Positions 1-12,816 of a DNA stretch of 64,000 nucleotides are shown here, piece after piece (position 1 is the stretch's first letter; every line of letters starts with the position of its first letter). This stretch comes from Rostrohypoxylon terebratum. Lineage: Eukaryota > Ascomycota > Sordariomycetes > Xylariales > Hypoxylaceae. The stretch lies in assembly GCA_022497145.1 (NCBI GenBank), contig MU385893.1:124001-188000 (forward strand). Reading direction: 5' to 3'. The translations under genes were made by a program, and so were the position numbers. The notes under the pieces were generated by a model. That model had not been told where the DNA came from. It saw only the letters and a list, made by a program, of their open reading frames with translations, and did no database searches.

Positions 1-1026
1 GGTGGTCTTCCCAGTGGACTGGTCGTTCGTACTTGGGCCTGTCCGCTGAGCTGTCGTGGAATAGCCGATATGGGCGGGCCTGTGGTGGTCGGGCTTTGTC
101 TCGGTGCAGGAGCGCGTCGTGTGGCGGCCTCGTATAGTGCGGCAGGAAGAATATTCGGCAAGCCTCGCAAAGCACCAGATTTCATAGAACTTAGAAGATG
201 CATTGCAATGACAAACTCGGTCAAGACGAGGGCGCCCCTCTGTTCCGTATCCGCAAGCTGCCAGATGCGACCCAAGACTTCGTTGGGCAGCCCCGACTTC
301 TCGAAGATGTTTTTCGCTTGGTCACCGGGTAGGATCCCCCCAGGTTGTAGATTCTGCTTCTCGAAGACGGTAGCATATTGAACGACCTTCTCGGGCGACA
401 GAGGTGGTATTCGAATAGGCCCACTGCCGGTTCCTTGCGCCTGTATCGGTGGATGGGCGGGCGGTGGTACGGGTGCAGCGCTAATATTGATTCCATCGAA
501 CCGCGGCAGAGGACCTTGTTGCATGGCCAGTTCAGGGGTTGGTTCGCGTCCGGCTTGGGCATGACCGATGAGTCGTAGGACAAGTCCAAAGCCAACAGGT
601 GTCAAGAAACCTCGATTCTCACTGTCTGCCACTTGCCAGATCTGCCGGCATCGTTGATTAATCAGCAACTTCATCTTCCCGTAGTCATCACGTCATCCCC
701 TGATAGTAGGAATCACAAGCTCAACTTACCTCACCAAGAATGCGTGAGTCAAGTCGGGTTTTCTCAAAGAACTTTACTGCCACATCGCCTGTTACGATAC
801 CTGCACCTTCTGTATCCGCTTCACGAAATAGTTGGCCGTATACTCGCTTCTCTTCGGGGCTGAGGATGAGCGTCGGCGCAGCTGGGGAAAGAGGGGGTTA
901 GCGGATGTTATCGGCAATATATATGGAAAGCCATAGAAGTTTTGGATTATATATAGCTATCCAGCGATATTGTTTGGATAAATGACATCGTGGCTTACCG
1001 GCGTCAACGCTGGATTCGGCAGACAT
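1..1026 (-). CDS. EDE1: EH-domain endocytic scaffold (Ede1/Eps15-like), N-terminal part
   Basis: Partial gene; its 3' part lies beyond the left edge. Exons on the minus strand are 1026-999, 881-730 and 641 to the edge, all in one frame, with GTAAGC and GTAAGT donors. The protein starts MSAESSVDAAAPT. A first EH domain follows (core IWQVADSENRGF), then a proline-rich linker, then a second EH domain (core IWQLADTEQRG, preceded by the LPNEVLGR helix). Two N-terminal EH domains separated by Pro-rich sequence are the known arrangement of Ede1/Eps15, an early clathrin-coat scaffold that binds NPF peptides at the plasma membrane. Coiled-coil and UBA parts would lie off the window. The start is the only ATG in the short first exon. 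Pan1 or End3 also carry EH domains, but this spacing fits Ede1 best; that assignment is inference. Confidence 0.85.
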
Positions 1027-2620
1027 TATTGCGCAGCCGAGCTCACCAGGCTTCAATTTAAGACAGAGCTCGGCGGGCGAGGACGTAGGAATCGGGGATT
1101 ATGTTTCGGATGCAGACAAAAAAAAAGGGTTCAATTGAAAATGCGTCAAGATAGGCAGAGTTGTAAACTACCAATAAAACAAAGGGCTATTTTAGAGCTT
1201 CGGCACCAAAATACCGTCACAAAGTTTTAGGCCGTGTATTGCGAAAGGTAGGATAAGTATTCCGTAAAAGTGTGGGAGAGAATGTTTTGGTGTTGGAGTC
1301 TCCAACTTTTACTTTTACTTTACTTTCAACTTTCGGCAGGAGGCTGGAGTGTCTAGAGCCTACTAGGTACTAGGTAGAGGTATGTACAAAAACGTAGGTA
1401 CCTAACCTTAGTATTGCAGGTTTGGTCTAAATGTTTGACAGGGTAACCTTGAACCCTTCCCTACCTTGTCCTGTCTCGCCCCTACTGCCCCTACTTGCCC
1501 CAACTTCCAACTGCTCCTACCTTAAAAAAAGTTCCAGGGCTCCCAGTTAGCAAGGCAGCTAGGGAGTTCTGGTAGGCGGTGCCACTTTTCTAGCTCCCTG
1601 AGAACTCCAAGAACCTCTCAACTCCCAATATTTCGAGCTCCGACCTCCCGGTACGCATATACATGTACATATATTATGTATTCCGTACATATTAGTACAT
1701 AGTATGGCATAATCTGGATGTCCATACATGTATCGAGCAGATGCAGAAGACCCTCTATTTTAAACGATTATCATTATTCATATTTCTTCCCGGCGTCCAT
1801 TCGACACTGGGCGTCCTTCGTCTTCCTTCTAACATCTCAGCGTACATCCATCCTATCCTGTCGGAAGCCAGCTATATAAACATGTGACCCGTAATAAATG
1901 TACTCTCTATTAAAAAGTTGGAGACAGATAGAAAAGCAACGAACGTTTCTACGATGACTCAAAGCTCCTCCACGCCCTCCACGGCGCTCTTTTCCTCTCA
2001 CGAGTGCCGCGGCATCCCAATCTGGAATCGTCATCATAGGGGACAGGTAGTCATGCACATCGCTGCGAGCTGCATTCGAAAACGACGCCACAATTGGTTG
2101 ACGGCGGGTTCAACCGCGCATAGCGTCTAAGGTAGTTATCGAATAGAGTGAGATTGGTGCTCTATATTTCAACCATTGGTCCAAAATTCTGTCACACTGC
2201 ATCAAGCGACATCAAGCGACACCAAGCGACACGAAAACGAAACTGCAGGATAGATAATCAAACTACGACGAGGAACTTATCAACTGCCTTTTAACGTCCT
2301 TTCTGTCGAGATAACCCATTTTTAGGGAACGACACCAGAGAAACTCGTACTATTAAAAGTTGTAGGACGGATGTACAAAGTGTATACTAATCTTGCTACC
2401 AGGCTCAAGTCACAGTAGAATCAAAAATAGTCCCCTGTTGCCTCTCCATTAGTCCCAACAGACAGGACCACGTTCAGAGACTGAAAGCACAACTGATACA
2501 TCTCGATTCGTCTTTAGTATAAACAGTGTGCTATCACGATAGGTCCGAATCGCATCCGGTTACGGGTGCGAAAGTATTAAATGCCTCTGCCAGTGACACG
2601 TAGCACTAGTAACCTGAAAC
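1027..2620. other. Intergenic, EDE1 promoter side
   Basis: No gene seen. The part next to EDE1 should hold its promoter. It contains a CTTTTA-rich pyrimidine tract (about 1301-1331), a TA-rich segment around 1660-1705 with one TACATAGTA (1696-1704), and a threefold 10-base repeat at 2201-2230. Small open frames here have no recognisable protein. Confidence 0.6.
2201..2230. repeat. Three tandem 10-mers
   Basis: Two exact copies of CATCAAGCGA followed by CACCAAGCGA, between the alpha-tubulin 3' end and EDE1. No function is apparent. Confidence 0.8.
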
Positions 2621-4398
2621 TTAGTACTCAGCCTCGACGTCTCCCTCTCCCTCCAGGGAATCGGTGGCGACTTCTTCGTAGTCGCGTTCCAGCGCCGCCA
2701 GATCCTCTCGGGCCTCCGAGAATTCACCTTCCTCCATACCCTCGCCGACGTACCAGTGGACGAAAGCACGCTTGGAGTACATCAGATCGAACTTGGTAGA
2801 TAGCGCAGACCAAGCCTCAGCAATGGCCGTCGTATTGGAGAGCATGCAGACAGCACGGTTGACCTTAGCCAAGTCACCGTTGGGGACGAACTGAGGAGCC
2901 TGGAAGCAAATACCAAGCTTGAAACCAGTTGGGCACCAGTCGACGAACTGGATTGTGCGCTTGGTCTTGAGAGTGGCGACGGCCGCGTGGGCGTCCTTAG
3001 GAACGACGTCACCGCGGTACAGCAGACATGTGGCCATGTATTTGCCGTGACGGGGGTCACACTTGACCATCTGGTTGTACGGTTCGAAACAAGACATAGT
3101 CATTTCCTGGACCGAGTTGGCCTCGTGAGCAGCCTTAGCAGCCGAAATGACAGGTGCATAGGCAACGAGAGGGAAGTGGATACGAGGATACGGCACCAAG
3201 TTGGTTTGGAATTCGTTGAGATCGACGTTGAGAGAACCGTCAAATCGGAGGGAAGCGGTGATAGAAGACACAACTGGATACGATTAGCTACTAGCATAAT
3301 AGTGTCTCCTCGCTCCCTACATACCTTGCGCGATCAGGCGGTTGAGGTTCTCATAGTTAGGGCGCTCCAAGCCGAGGTTGCGGCGGCAGATGTCGTAAAT
3401 GGCCTCATTGTCGACCATGAATGAACAGTCAGAGTGCTCTAGGGTGGTGTGTGTGGTAAGGATAGAGTTGTACGGCTCAACAACCGAGGTAGCGGTCTGG
3501 GGCGCAGGGTAAACACAGAACTCGAGCTTGCTCTTCTTGCCGTAGTCGACGGAGAGACGCTCCATCAGCAAGGCGCCGAAGCCGGAACCGGTACCACCAC
3601 CAAAAGAGTGAAAAACCAAGAAACCTTGGAGACCAGCGCAGCTGTCGGCAACGCGTCGCACTCTGTCCAAAACCTGGTCGATGAGCTCCTTACCCACGGT
3701 GTAGTGGCCACGGGCATAGTTGTTCGACGCATCTTCCTTGCCGGTGATCATCTGCTCGGGGTGGAAAAGGCTACGGTAGGTGCCGGTGCGAACCTCGTCG
3801 ACGACATTGGGCTCGAGATCGCAGTAAATAGTGCGAGGCACATACTTGCCCTGGCCTATCACAACACAGTTAGATCATCACCTACCGACTACACGATGGA
3901 ATAGAAGATATGTGCTTACCAGTCTCGGAGAAGAAAGTGCTAAATCCCTGGTCGGGATCAGCGAGCTTGCGCTCTTCGGTCAGGTATCCATCAGGCTACG
4001 TAATAAGCTCGTCAGTCGCGTTCTACTGTTAAGATGGATGGAGATAACCTACCTGGATGCCATGCTCGAGACAGTAAAGCTACGAGATGTCAGGATTAGC
4101 TTCGTGATCAGGTCAATCTCGTGACAGGGATCGTAAAGACCCATATCACGCATCAAAGATAAATGCGACGCCGACGTTCTGTCCCATATAAATCGGATGC
4201 TTACCTCCCAGCAGGAATTGGCAATCTGGCAACCCGCCTGGCCAACTGTAGACAAATACGTCAGTACGATGGTGTATATTCAAAGGTTGGACGTTATAGA
4301 TGTGTAAAGTATGAGACATGGATTGTGCGGTGAAGGGAAAACGCGTAGTTGAGAAACACGGGATTTAACGTACCGTTGATGCTAATGATCTCGCGCAT
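2621..4398 (-). CDS. TUB1: Alpha-tubulin
   Basis: Six exons on the minus strand (4398-4374, 4245-4205, 4079-4053, 3995-3920, 3855-3325, 3273-2621) join in frame to 450 residues, the usual alpha-tubulin length. The protein starts [15 protein letters not shown]. The GTP-binding glycine loop GGGTGSG falls at residues 142-148, and the acidic tail ends EGDVEAEY with the C-terminal tyrosine typical of alpha-tubulin. It pairs with beta-tubulin to form microtubules for mitosis, nuclear movement and hyphal transport. Several very short 5' exons are common in fungal tubulin genes. It is transcribed away from the PGA1-like gene across a shared 600-base region. Many ascomycetes have two alpha-tubulin genes; which one this is cannot be told here, so the symbol stands for the family. 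Confidence 0.97.
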
Positions 4399-4998
4399 CT
4401 TGAAGGCAGATACGATGCAAAAGCAGCAGTAAATGTAAACAAGAGGATGGGAGAACGAAGAATCGGAATCGCGGGTGCAGGCAAGGTTAGAAGGAAAGAT
4501 CCCGTAGCAGGAAATATGAGTGAATGAAAAATGTAGGAATTGAAATTGAATCGAAAGGAGTTCTGTTGATTGATGATTTTGGACCCAGTCGTTTTTACCC
4601 AAATCCAATAGCTAAAAAGTACTAAAAAGTTGAAGTGGGGGCGGATTAAAAATTCACCCCCTGGTTGGGTAAGAGCTTTTGTTGACATGAAGGACATGAA
4701 GTTGCCTGGATGTGGATGGGGGGAAGGGACTCGGCCTACTCGGGAAGGCACACAGACCACCTTCAGACCACCTACAAAATGCAGGGACCTCAGGATGGCA
4801 GTGGCAGTGGATGGGACTGCTATTTAATTTTAAGATTTATAGCGCTGAATGGTAGGTGACAAGCTGAGCTTGGCAGCAACGATACACCGTTGTCCCAATT
4901 GCCCGTTGCCCATTGCCCAATGCCCAATAACTTTCTCGCCAATGAAAGAAAAAAAAATCTGATCTTCATTAATAATTTAACATTGATAGATTACCACA
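4399..4998. promoter_or_regulatory. Divergent promoter between alpha-tubulin and PGA1-like gene
   Basis: A 600-base region between two genes transcribed outward. Close to the PGA1-like start lies a run of degenerate heptamers of the type TTGCCCA (about 4890-4930). No clear TATA box was picked out. Confidence 0.5.
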
Positions 4999-5793
4999 AT
5001 GTTAATTCAATTCGCTCCTGTAATCTTGCTAATTGCATCCGTGTGTGCAAACACAGAAAAGACCATTTTCCTTGGTCCGCCAACTGCCAATATCCCTTCT
5101 GCGCACCCAACCCTTGAAGACTTACACGTTGACACCCTCACACCTACCAATTGGGAAATACGAACACACCTTGAGGCTCAGTTCCCCAATATTTCATCGC
5201 CTAATGGCAAGGCTACTTGGCTTATCCTCGATGAACTTACCGAGGGTCAGCGTTACGAAGTGAGGGTGTGCTGGGCTGCAACTGTTAGTTAATCAATCTC
5301 TGATATTATTTTATTATTTGTACCCATGGATCGATTGAGGTTAAAAGAGCTAATCAGTTTGTAGCAACCTACCCAATTCAAAATCACCACCTATGAGCTG
5401 CAGACTGTTTTCGAGAACCCTGAACTAATCTCTGAGCTTTCAGAATATTCATGGTCTCGCCAGTCCCTTGGAGGTGACCGTGGGTCTCAATCTAAGCCCG
5501 TAGAAAACCTCCGGGCCTCAAATTCCGAGAGAGAAGCTTCGGTTCTCTTTCTCCAGATTCTGGCAGCGGCGGATTACTATACGATGAATAAGACGCTGAT
5601 GAGACAAGTTCCATCAGTCCATGTGGATATCATCCTCGACCCCTTTCTCCTTGGCGTACTGCCCCGTTCACTATTACCAACTGTGGGCTACATTACCGCA
5701 GTAGCCATCACATCCTGGTTTATCGCACGATACATCTCAATATGGATTCGTAACTTAGGGACAGAAGCAAACCCTGAGAAGAAGATTCAGTGA
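4999..5793 (+). CDS. PGA1: Pga1-like GPI mannosyltransferase II co-factor
   Basis: Two exons, 4999-5283 and 5365-5793 (donor GTTAGT, acceptor TTTGTAG), give 237 residues. Residues 1-18 are a signal peptide ending SVCA. A lumenal domain follows, containing TWLILDELTEGQRYEVRVCW and, after the intron, EYSWSR and VDIILDPFLLGVLPRSL. One membrane helix lies near residues 199-221, with a short cytosolic tail. This layout matches the fungal Pga1 family, an ER membrane protein that works with Gpi18 to add the second mannose of the GPI anchor. The assignment rests on recognising the conserved blocks and the topology. The first ATG after a stop-rich leader is taken as start. Confidence 0.75.
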
Positions 5794-6123
5794 AATGGTA
5801 GACAACGCTTTCATCACTGCTTCCTATATTTGCCTCCCTAGATCCAAACGAGACTACCATCAAATCCCAGCTATCATAACTCGTAATCCTCGCTTGTCAA
5901 AACATACCACAGCCCTAGGCGGAAGCGCAACCGCAGCACTGTCTTCATTTTATCCATAACTCAATCTATGCTTGAAAACCATCGAGAGACATTGCCCAAG
6001 TCGATTTTCTCTTAGCAGAACTGAATATGGCGGAAATGATAGAAAACGAAAGAACATAAACTCCGCGGTCTATAATATGTTTGCTAATTGGCCAATACAC
6101 TGGCTTCTGATACGGTCGGCATT
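5794..6123. other. Short convergent intergenic region
   Basis: 330 bases between the 3' ends of the PGA1-like and WW-domain genes. Nothing beyond probable 3' untranslated sequence is seen. Confidence 0.5.
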
Positions 6124-7588
6124 CTACCAATTTCCGGGGTATCCCCCTGGCTGGCCGTGGTGAGGGTGTGTTGCCGAAGGAACTGGTCCAGCAGCGTAGG
6201 ATGGTTGCCCAGAGTATCCATGAGGGCCCGGTGGTGGTGGCGGCATGCTGTATTGCTGGCTGGTAAATGTAGAGGGGGGCGGCGGGTACTGTTGGCCGCT
6301 ATATTGAGGTTGATTTGGTGGGGGCGGTGATGCATATTGTGGTTGTTGAGCTAAGTTCTATATTAGTGAAATATAACAAATATACACCGGAAAGGAAATC
6401 ACCTACAGTAGGGATGTGCTTGAGGGACTGGACTATGTCCATAGCTAGAGTGCTGCCCAGAGGACGGGCCGCTACTATAGGGTGGGTTATGGTGTTGCTG
6501 GCCGGGGGGAGAACTGTTATAAGACGGGTTTTGGTGACCGCCGACCGGATTGGAAGGGGCAGGAAAAGAAGATGTAGTATGCTGGCCGGGAGGAGGAGGG
6601 TATTGCTGTGTCACGTGTTGAGTAGAGGGTGTATTATAAGAGGGTGAGCCTTGCTGGTGAGGCGGGGAGCTGTAGGAGGGCGTCGAAGCAGTTGGCGGCT
6701 GGTAGGATGTCGGGGGAGCATGACCACTATATCCGCTTGACTGGCCTGAATTCGAATAGCCGTAGTTCTAACGCGTAAGGTTACATTAGTCAAAAAAAAT
6801 TCTATCTCGGCGCCATTGTTAAAGGCAGCATACCGGCTGGCTTCCATGACTCCCTCCAAAAATGTTCGCAACACCTCCCATCACAGACCCGGCAAGGCCA
6901 GAGGAGTGTGGAGTTTGGCTGGATTGCCCACCATGGTAGTTTTGAGGCTGCTGGGGTTTGTGACCAGAAGAAAATAAATTTGAGGCGAGTTGGCCAACAA
7001 GTTGGCTAGTCCCTCCGCCAGATGAATTTCCATGACCATTGGTGCTATGACTGCTACCACCAAGACCACCGATCAATTGACTGGCAAGGCCGCCAATACC
7101 ACCTGAACTATGGCCGTTGGTAGTTTGAGGCTTTCCATGACCGCCAGAGAATTGATTCAATAAAGCATTAGTTGCAAAACTCTAGAGTTGGATGTAAAGT
7201 CAGCGCATTCTGCCTCAAAATACTATATCCGTCAGCGGACTTGTAGACATACACTAAATCCCCTTTCGCCCGATGGCCCGTCAAGTGCCCTGGTATCCTC
7301 GGGAGGCAGGATGGGTTCCATCCGACCATCAGGATGTTTGACGGTCTGTGTACCATCGGGATGAGTGATGACTTCCTGCCGGCCAGGTATTCCGTAAGGA
7401 TGTTCATTCGTCTGGGCAGGGGTGTTTCCCGGCGCAGCTTGCGTGGGAGTCTCCCATTGAGACACACCGGTTGAGAGTTGAACGTAATAATATTTTTTGC
7501 TCCCACCATCCCACTGCGCTATCCATCCAGGTGGAAGTTGAGGTGGTTCGAACGTAGGGCCTTCGTTGGGAGAGGCGGGGCCAGCCAT
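6124..7588 (-). CDS. WW-domain protein with long Gly/Pro/Gln-rich tail
   Basis: Four exons on the minus strand (7588-7253, 7181-6834, 6767-6407, 6350-6124) join to 423 residues. A single WW domain lies at about residues 19-48, with both signature tryptophans (W22, W45) and the aromatic YYY between them. WW domains bind short proline-rich peptides such as PPxY. Two HPDG repeats follow. The rest is low complexity: a Gly/Ser/His-rich part with GGLASQLIGGLGG-like repeats, then a Pro/Gln/Ser/Tyr-rich tail ending GGYPGNW. There is no signal peptide or membrane helix, so it is probably cytosolic or nuclear. Yeast Wwm1, a metacaspase partner, has a comparable N-terminal WW domain and disordered tail, but similarity beyond the WW domain cannot be judged. 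The first donor was placed at AGT|GTATGT because it is consensus and keeps the frame. Confidence 0.8.
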
Positions 7589-9060
7589 GACGACTGAGGG
7601 GTCTTGTTTTCTCTATATCTAGCTGGAGGGTACGCAAAGTAGACGAAATGGGAGAATTGCAGGCTCGATAAGATGGAGAGATGATAGGTAGAGGAGGGAA
7701 AGATAAGCTCGAGTATCGACGGAATTCTAATCTAATGAAAAAGAGGATGTCAGTTGGTCAAGCTTTTTTTTAAAGGAGGTAAATGTTGAAGGCGGTATGA
7801 CATTTGCCTTGGTACTCAGTAGAATTTAGAGAATTTGAAAGGAAGAAAGTTTCGAAAGTTATCGGATGTTGAAAGGTCGCAGACGAATGAAAGGAGACTA
7901 ACCCGCTAGTTCGAGAACTAAACACCCTGCAAAGGCTAATCTACACGTACTGCGTAAGGTAGTCGCCAGTGCTGCTCGAATTAGTATGAGATATGCCGTG
8001 ACCCGTCGCAGTTTCTACTTCCTCAGGTAGCAAGTTAAGTAGGATATATGTACCTACCTTACGTATCTTGGAGGGGTCATTCCTCCCTCCCAGAAGTGCC
8101 AGAAAGTGGACCCTGACCCTAGACCCTTGCTGCCACGCCACACGATGAATGACGACGTCAGCCACAAATAACACAAATAACGCCATAACTGCCACAAATG
8201 CCATAGAATTGGGGTGGCGGTTCCAATTGACAGTCAAGATTCGTCGAGCTCCACGGATCCATCCCATACGAACTTTCCAGCTGCCATCGAAAGAATAGCT
8301 TCGTCAGGTCATCACGCTTACGCAGTACACGACATTCAGGCATCTACATACGTGGTTTTATTTTCAACGACCCTTCAGGGCTCCCGTCGAACCCATTCAA
8401 AGTCGTATTTGTATTTGTTGATTACCTAACGGTTAACCCATAACAACCGCAGCTTCCAAAGTGTAGGCACTTAATACTAATAATAATCTATTGATGCTTT
8501 CAGCCAATGACGATATGTGGGTATTCACATGAAAGCCAGCACATCCATACCTGTTTATGTCGCCGACATTAAAGTACACCTACATACCAAATTCTGAGAA
8601 GCTCAAATATGTACCTAGTATTCCCAAGATTTCCTAGCCAAATCTTACCTATCTAAATTCTTACCTACCTAGTATCTAATATATCTATAGATTAGTACCG
8701 CACAAGCTCAAACACCTGTGCAGGGCTTACCGCGTCTTCCCTAACTGCAGGGTGTCCACCATCCGCGGTTTTAAAAAAACTTGCATCATATCCATGCATG
8801 TAAGAGGAAATATAATTGAGACTCTAGAAGCTCCGCAGGACGCATCGCAAGTCTGTATCGATTGATCCTTACCCAGAATATATTTTTATGTTTATCTTCA
8901 AGTCGTACCTATAAAGAATACAAGTGTTACTCCTCACACTTCATATCTTTGTTACGGAGAGTTAGCTACGCGTACACGCTAGGAACCAAATAGGAACAGG
9001 CGTCATTCACAGCTTGCGAACGACATATTCGGCTCGTTTACGAACAAAACTTATGGAGCC
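7589..9060. other. Intergenic between WW-domain gene and F-box gene (divergent)
   Basis: About 1.5 kb containing both upstream regions. The 8.58-8.70 kb part is rich in TACCTA/CTAGTA words. One open frame of 108 codons (8267-7941, -) with a possible membrane helix is not accepted as a gene. Confidence 0.5.
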
Positions 9061-10567
9061 ATGGATTTTAAAGCCTTACATTGCGATGACAGGGTAGGAG
9101 CAGAAGGAGACGTAGCCCTAGATCACCAGGCACGACTCGCACAGCTCCGTCAAATTGTCTTAGGCAGCCCTCTCACCAAAGAAGAGCATCGATATCTGAA
9201 GATTCTTCTTGCTGGAGCCAGCACAGACATCATAGGCGAGTTACCAGTCGAGCTTGTGAAACAAATCGCCGACCTCTTGGATCTGCGCGATTTTGTTACT
9301 TGTCTTGCTGTATCGAGACGATGGCGAGAAAAGTTCCTTTCTGCGCCGATTATAAATGCTATTACAGATGAGGAATGTCCGTCACTACGCCAGATCCCAA
9401 CAGACAACCCGCTAGACTCAAACCAATGTCTGAAGGTACTTCACAGAATAGGACGCATGCGCCACTTATGTTGCGAGTCATATTTCGAAAAGTCGTTTTC
9501 GTGGCAAGACGAATCCTATTTTAAGCTCGACCCTGAATATCATGGTCATCATGAAGATGTGTCCACTGCTTATGCACAATTTGATTGCCATTCTGACCAA
9601 GAACCCGATTTTCCCCCAAACCAGCAAGACTACCAACCCTTATACTGTAATGGAAGAATAGCGTGGCGTCCTTGGGCTCGGATTATCGCGGTCGATAATC
9701 TATGGTCGCGGACACGAAAGATTTTTACTCCACCAAATGGTCCCCTTGTTCATCCAGAGTGCGAACTCCGAGCTCTCGGGGATAAACTCGTGATAGTCTC
9801 AATGGATCGCCTCCTGTAAGTGGGCTCATATCGAAGTGTACCCATTTCAACCGAGGTCTAATTGGTTTAACAGGATTGCATGGGATTATACCACAAATAT
9901 TCGTCAAGAAAAGAAGTTACCTGGACCTGTCACACGCGTTGTAACTAAAGGATACCAAGCCGCCGTAATTCTCTTCAGCGGAGAGGTCTTCCTGTGGGAG
10001 TTTGGTGGTAAACTTTTGACGCTGCCAACCACGCCTTTGGTTAATTCTCATGGCTTCACCAATGAGCTCATCAAATATTGGAACGCCAATCTTTGCGTGG
10101 TATTTCACCCAACGTGTAACGGAAAGTTATTCTTAGCTTCTGGGTATACCGATTGTTCGAGCTCGAAGCCAGTGGTTAAACGAGTGGTCTATGAATTTAC
10201 TGATACAAACCATACCGATACTTTTGAATTCGAAGCTCCACGGATGAACCCAAGCAATTGGGAACCACCTAAAGCCCTATTCCAAACTGGGAGAGGAATG
10301 CCTTATCACCGGGATATTATCACGTTTCGCGAAGCATACCTGCTCGAAGATGATGACTCCCGGACGATAGCATTCGAAACCCTCGTTGAGTTTGATATTT
10401 ATAAGAGGAAGTTTCGTGTGAGATATGACAAAGCTTTCGCCTATCATAGACTTGGCTGGGCATCCCAACATACGTCGGGGGATATGGACTTTCTCGTCCG
10501 TTTCTACGATCGTCACTTTATAGTTGACAGCTTTCAACCCGGATTCGATTTTAAAATCGGCGAATAA
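9061..10567 (+). CDS. F-box domain protein
   Basis: Two exons, 9061-9815 and 9874-10567, flank a 58-base intron (GTAAGT ... TTTAACAG) and give 482 residues. An F-box lies at about residues 58-100 (GELPVELVKQIADLLDLRDF then AVSRRWREKF). In known proteins this motif binds Skp1 and makes the protein the substrate receptor of an SCF ubiquitin ligase. The remaining 380 residues resemble the variable, beta-rich C-terminal part of fungal F-box proteins (short blocks such as RIAWRPWARIIAVD and GEVFLWEFGGK) with no clear repeat family. The substrate is unknown. The first ATG of the open frame is used. The intron removal is well supported because the frame is closed without it. Confidence 0.85.
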
Positions 10568-12816
10568 ATTCACGAAACATGGCGAATTATATGGAAAGAG
10601 AGGTACGGAATACTTGTGATAAATAATCACGTTCTCTCAGCTGCCGTATGTCCTCGTTAAACCCATGAACGACTTGAGGGACTAAAATTCTCGAGGTGGA
10701 ATTCGGCGCCGAGATCAACATTGCACAAACTGTCTTGGTCGGACAATGAAGGACTTATAGTAATCACAAGTTCCCGTCATCTCCCTATTTTGATTGGCTG
10801 TTTTGAAGTGATTAGGAATCGATGCGCTGTAGTGCGTGAGCGAACGAAGCGTGGGTTTCTCAAATTCTTTATTTGCGATGGTAGTAGTCTTGGAAATGGA
10901 CTACGTTCCACTCCCCAAGTTTCATCCTACAAGCGTCCTTGGACCGAATCGGCGAAGCTCGAATCCAACACTACACCGAGTACGTCGTACCGGAAAAATA
11001 TTTTGTCAGTAGTGTCAACGACACCCGTTGCACCGTTTACGGGTGTTACCAAAAATTCGTTCGACCGTTCGACGAACATCACCCTTAGCCAAGTCTAGAA
11101 GACCTTTGGTAAGGTGCACAACCGAGTGCGAGAAAACGTATGCAGCAGTCTAGCAACATAGCAACATAGCAACAATACGAAAACGACGAGCGGGACCAAC
11201 GAGGACCGGTGCAATGTTCATTCTAGGTTCATTCTAGATTCATTCTTAGATACCCAGCTGACTGAGTCTTAGCCTAGGACCTTAGGTGACTCCGCAAATC
11301 TCTTCCTCTCCAGAGAGTGTCGCCGAGCACTGTAGTCTCAAGGAATCGGGGATAAAGAAGGAAAAACCGCCGCCTGTCAGAATACGCACGACTGATTAGG
11401 AAACTTAAATCCGTGATGGCTCGATCTTTGCCATACCGAACGTCCGCGGTTTTGTCCTTAAGTTACCCTTTTTCCATGATTTGCAGTAGCAAAGATGCAA
11501 AGATCGGTGTCAGAGGGACCTTGCAACCTTGGAACCTCGCAACCTGCTTAGGAAGAAACGGGAGTTACCGATCACTTGTTACCCCGCAAACCACCCCCTG
11601 GTCCCCTATCCCCTACCCCCTCTGCCCCTATGAATCCTACACCCCGACAGCCCCTAACTCCCGCTAACTACTGCTAATTACTGCGTAGAATGCGTAGAAT
11701 GACCTAATTCTGCAGACTGTCGGACCTCCAGGGCTGCCAGGTGATGCTTGTCCCCTAACCACGATGGATCCCCACCCCCACAAACTCATTACGATGGGTC
11801 TTTTATGGGGTATTAGGGTAGCATGATTGGTCATTAGGTCAACTCAGGATCACGACCCATTGATCAACCTTCTCTTTTTACTCCAACTACATACGCGTAC
11901 TCAAGCGCCTTGGATGCTATGGACGTTACGAATATTCTACCTGCCAATTTCCACGACTGAGGTATCCAGCCAACCATCGATTAGATATTTCCGGCGTGAT
12001 AAACTATTTGCGGCGGAACGGCATTAGCAGGATGGTCTATCATTGGTTCCCCCCTTTTCTCCTGCCCGTCACTTACCTAGTCATTCACAGCTAACCATAC
12101 TAATCATAAGTAATAAAGCCTTTCGATCTATCAATAATAGCTCCGACATATTACATGGAAAACTTTGCCTCGGCTTGGTGCCTGGCCAGGAACAGCAAAT
12201 CTTGCAGTAGATTTCACATGCTGTCCCGAACCGCTCGCTCAAGATCTCTGGACAACGCATTCCAATTCTAGCTCATGCAGACCCAAGCTTCTTTCAACCG
12301 GGGATGGGCCCTAACGTGGTATACTTACCCCGTGGGGGAGGGGCAGAGGAAGAGATATTCTTGCTAAAACTCATTCACGGAACTTGGGTTTCTCGATGAT
12401 ACTCTGGAATAGCTACGAATTCCGGTAAGCTCTGCGGTTATTGACGAGTTGCTTGTTCCAACACGGTTTGGCGTCTTTTTTTTTAACGCAAAAACGGGTC
12501 AGCTGGAATAAGGCCTAGGTGTATTCTGAACTCGATGAAATAGATCTAAGTCGGAGCTCAGTCTTGCTTTACATGTTTAGTCTTAGTCGAGCTTATTTTC
12601 CTGGTGGGTATACCCTGCGTATCATCATATTAGGCATGTCTATAAAAGATCACCATGCCGTGCCCTGAGACACCATGGTACATTCTCTGGAAACTCTATT
12701 ACATACTAGCTCGTAACATTAATCTACGGAGGCAAGGCCTGTCTTCGGACCTATTGTCTGCCTACCTTCTTTACCCCCTTTCCAACTTGCCGGGTCTTAC
12801 CTAAAGGACATCCATC
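10568..12816. other. Intergenic, 2.2 kb upstream of the esterase
   Basis: No convincing gene. It holds an 8-base inverted repeat (ACACCCGT at 11021-11028 with its complement at 11039-11046), tandem TAGCAACA copies (about 11151-11174), near-repeats of TTCATTCTAG around 11218-11250, and the esterase core promoter at the right end. Confidence 0.5.
12641..12648 (+). promoter_or_regulatory. TATA box of the esterase gene
   Basis: TATAAAAG lies 176 bases upstream of the esterase ATG and is followed by a pyrimidine-rich stretch (about 12760-12800). This is a plausible core promoter for a regulated secreted-enzyme gene. Confidence 0.5.

Noticed and set aside
2987..3904. Long plus-strand frames (up to 151 codons) opposite alpha-tubulin
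   Set aside because: Mirror frames of a highly codon-biased gene; no protein similarity and no start/stop logic.
7941..8267. 108-codon minus-strand frame with a possible membrane helix
   Set aside because: No recognisable family, weak codon pattern, contains repeats (ACAAATAAC), and lies in the divergent upstream region of the WW-domain and F-box genes.
10721..11098. 125-codon plus-strand frame after the F-box gene
   Set aside because: Composition looks random and it includes an inverted repeat; probably non-coding.
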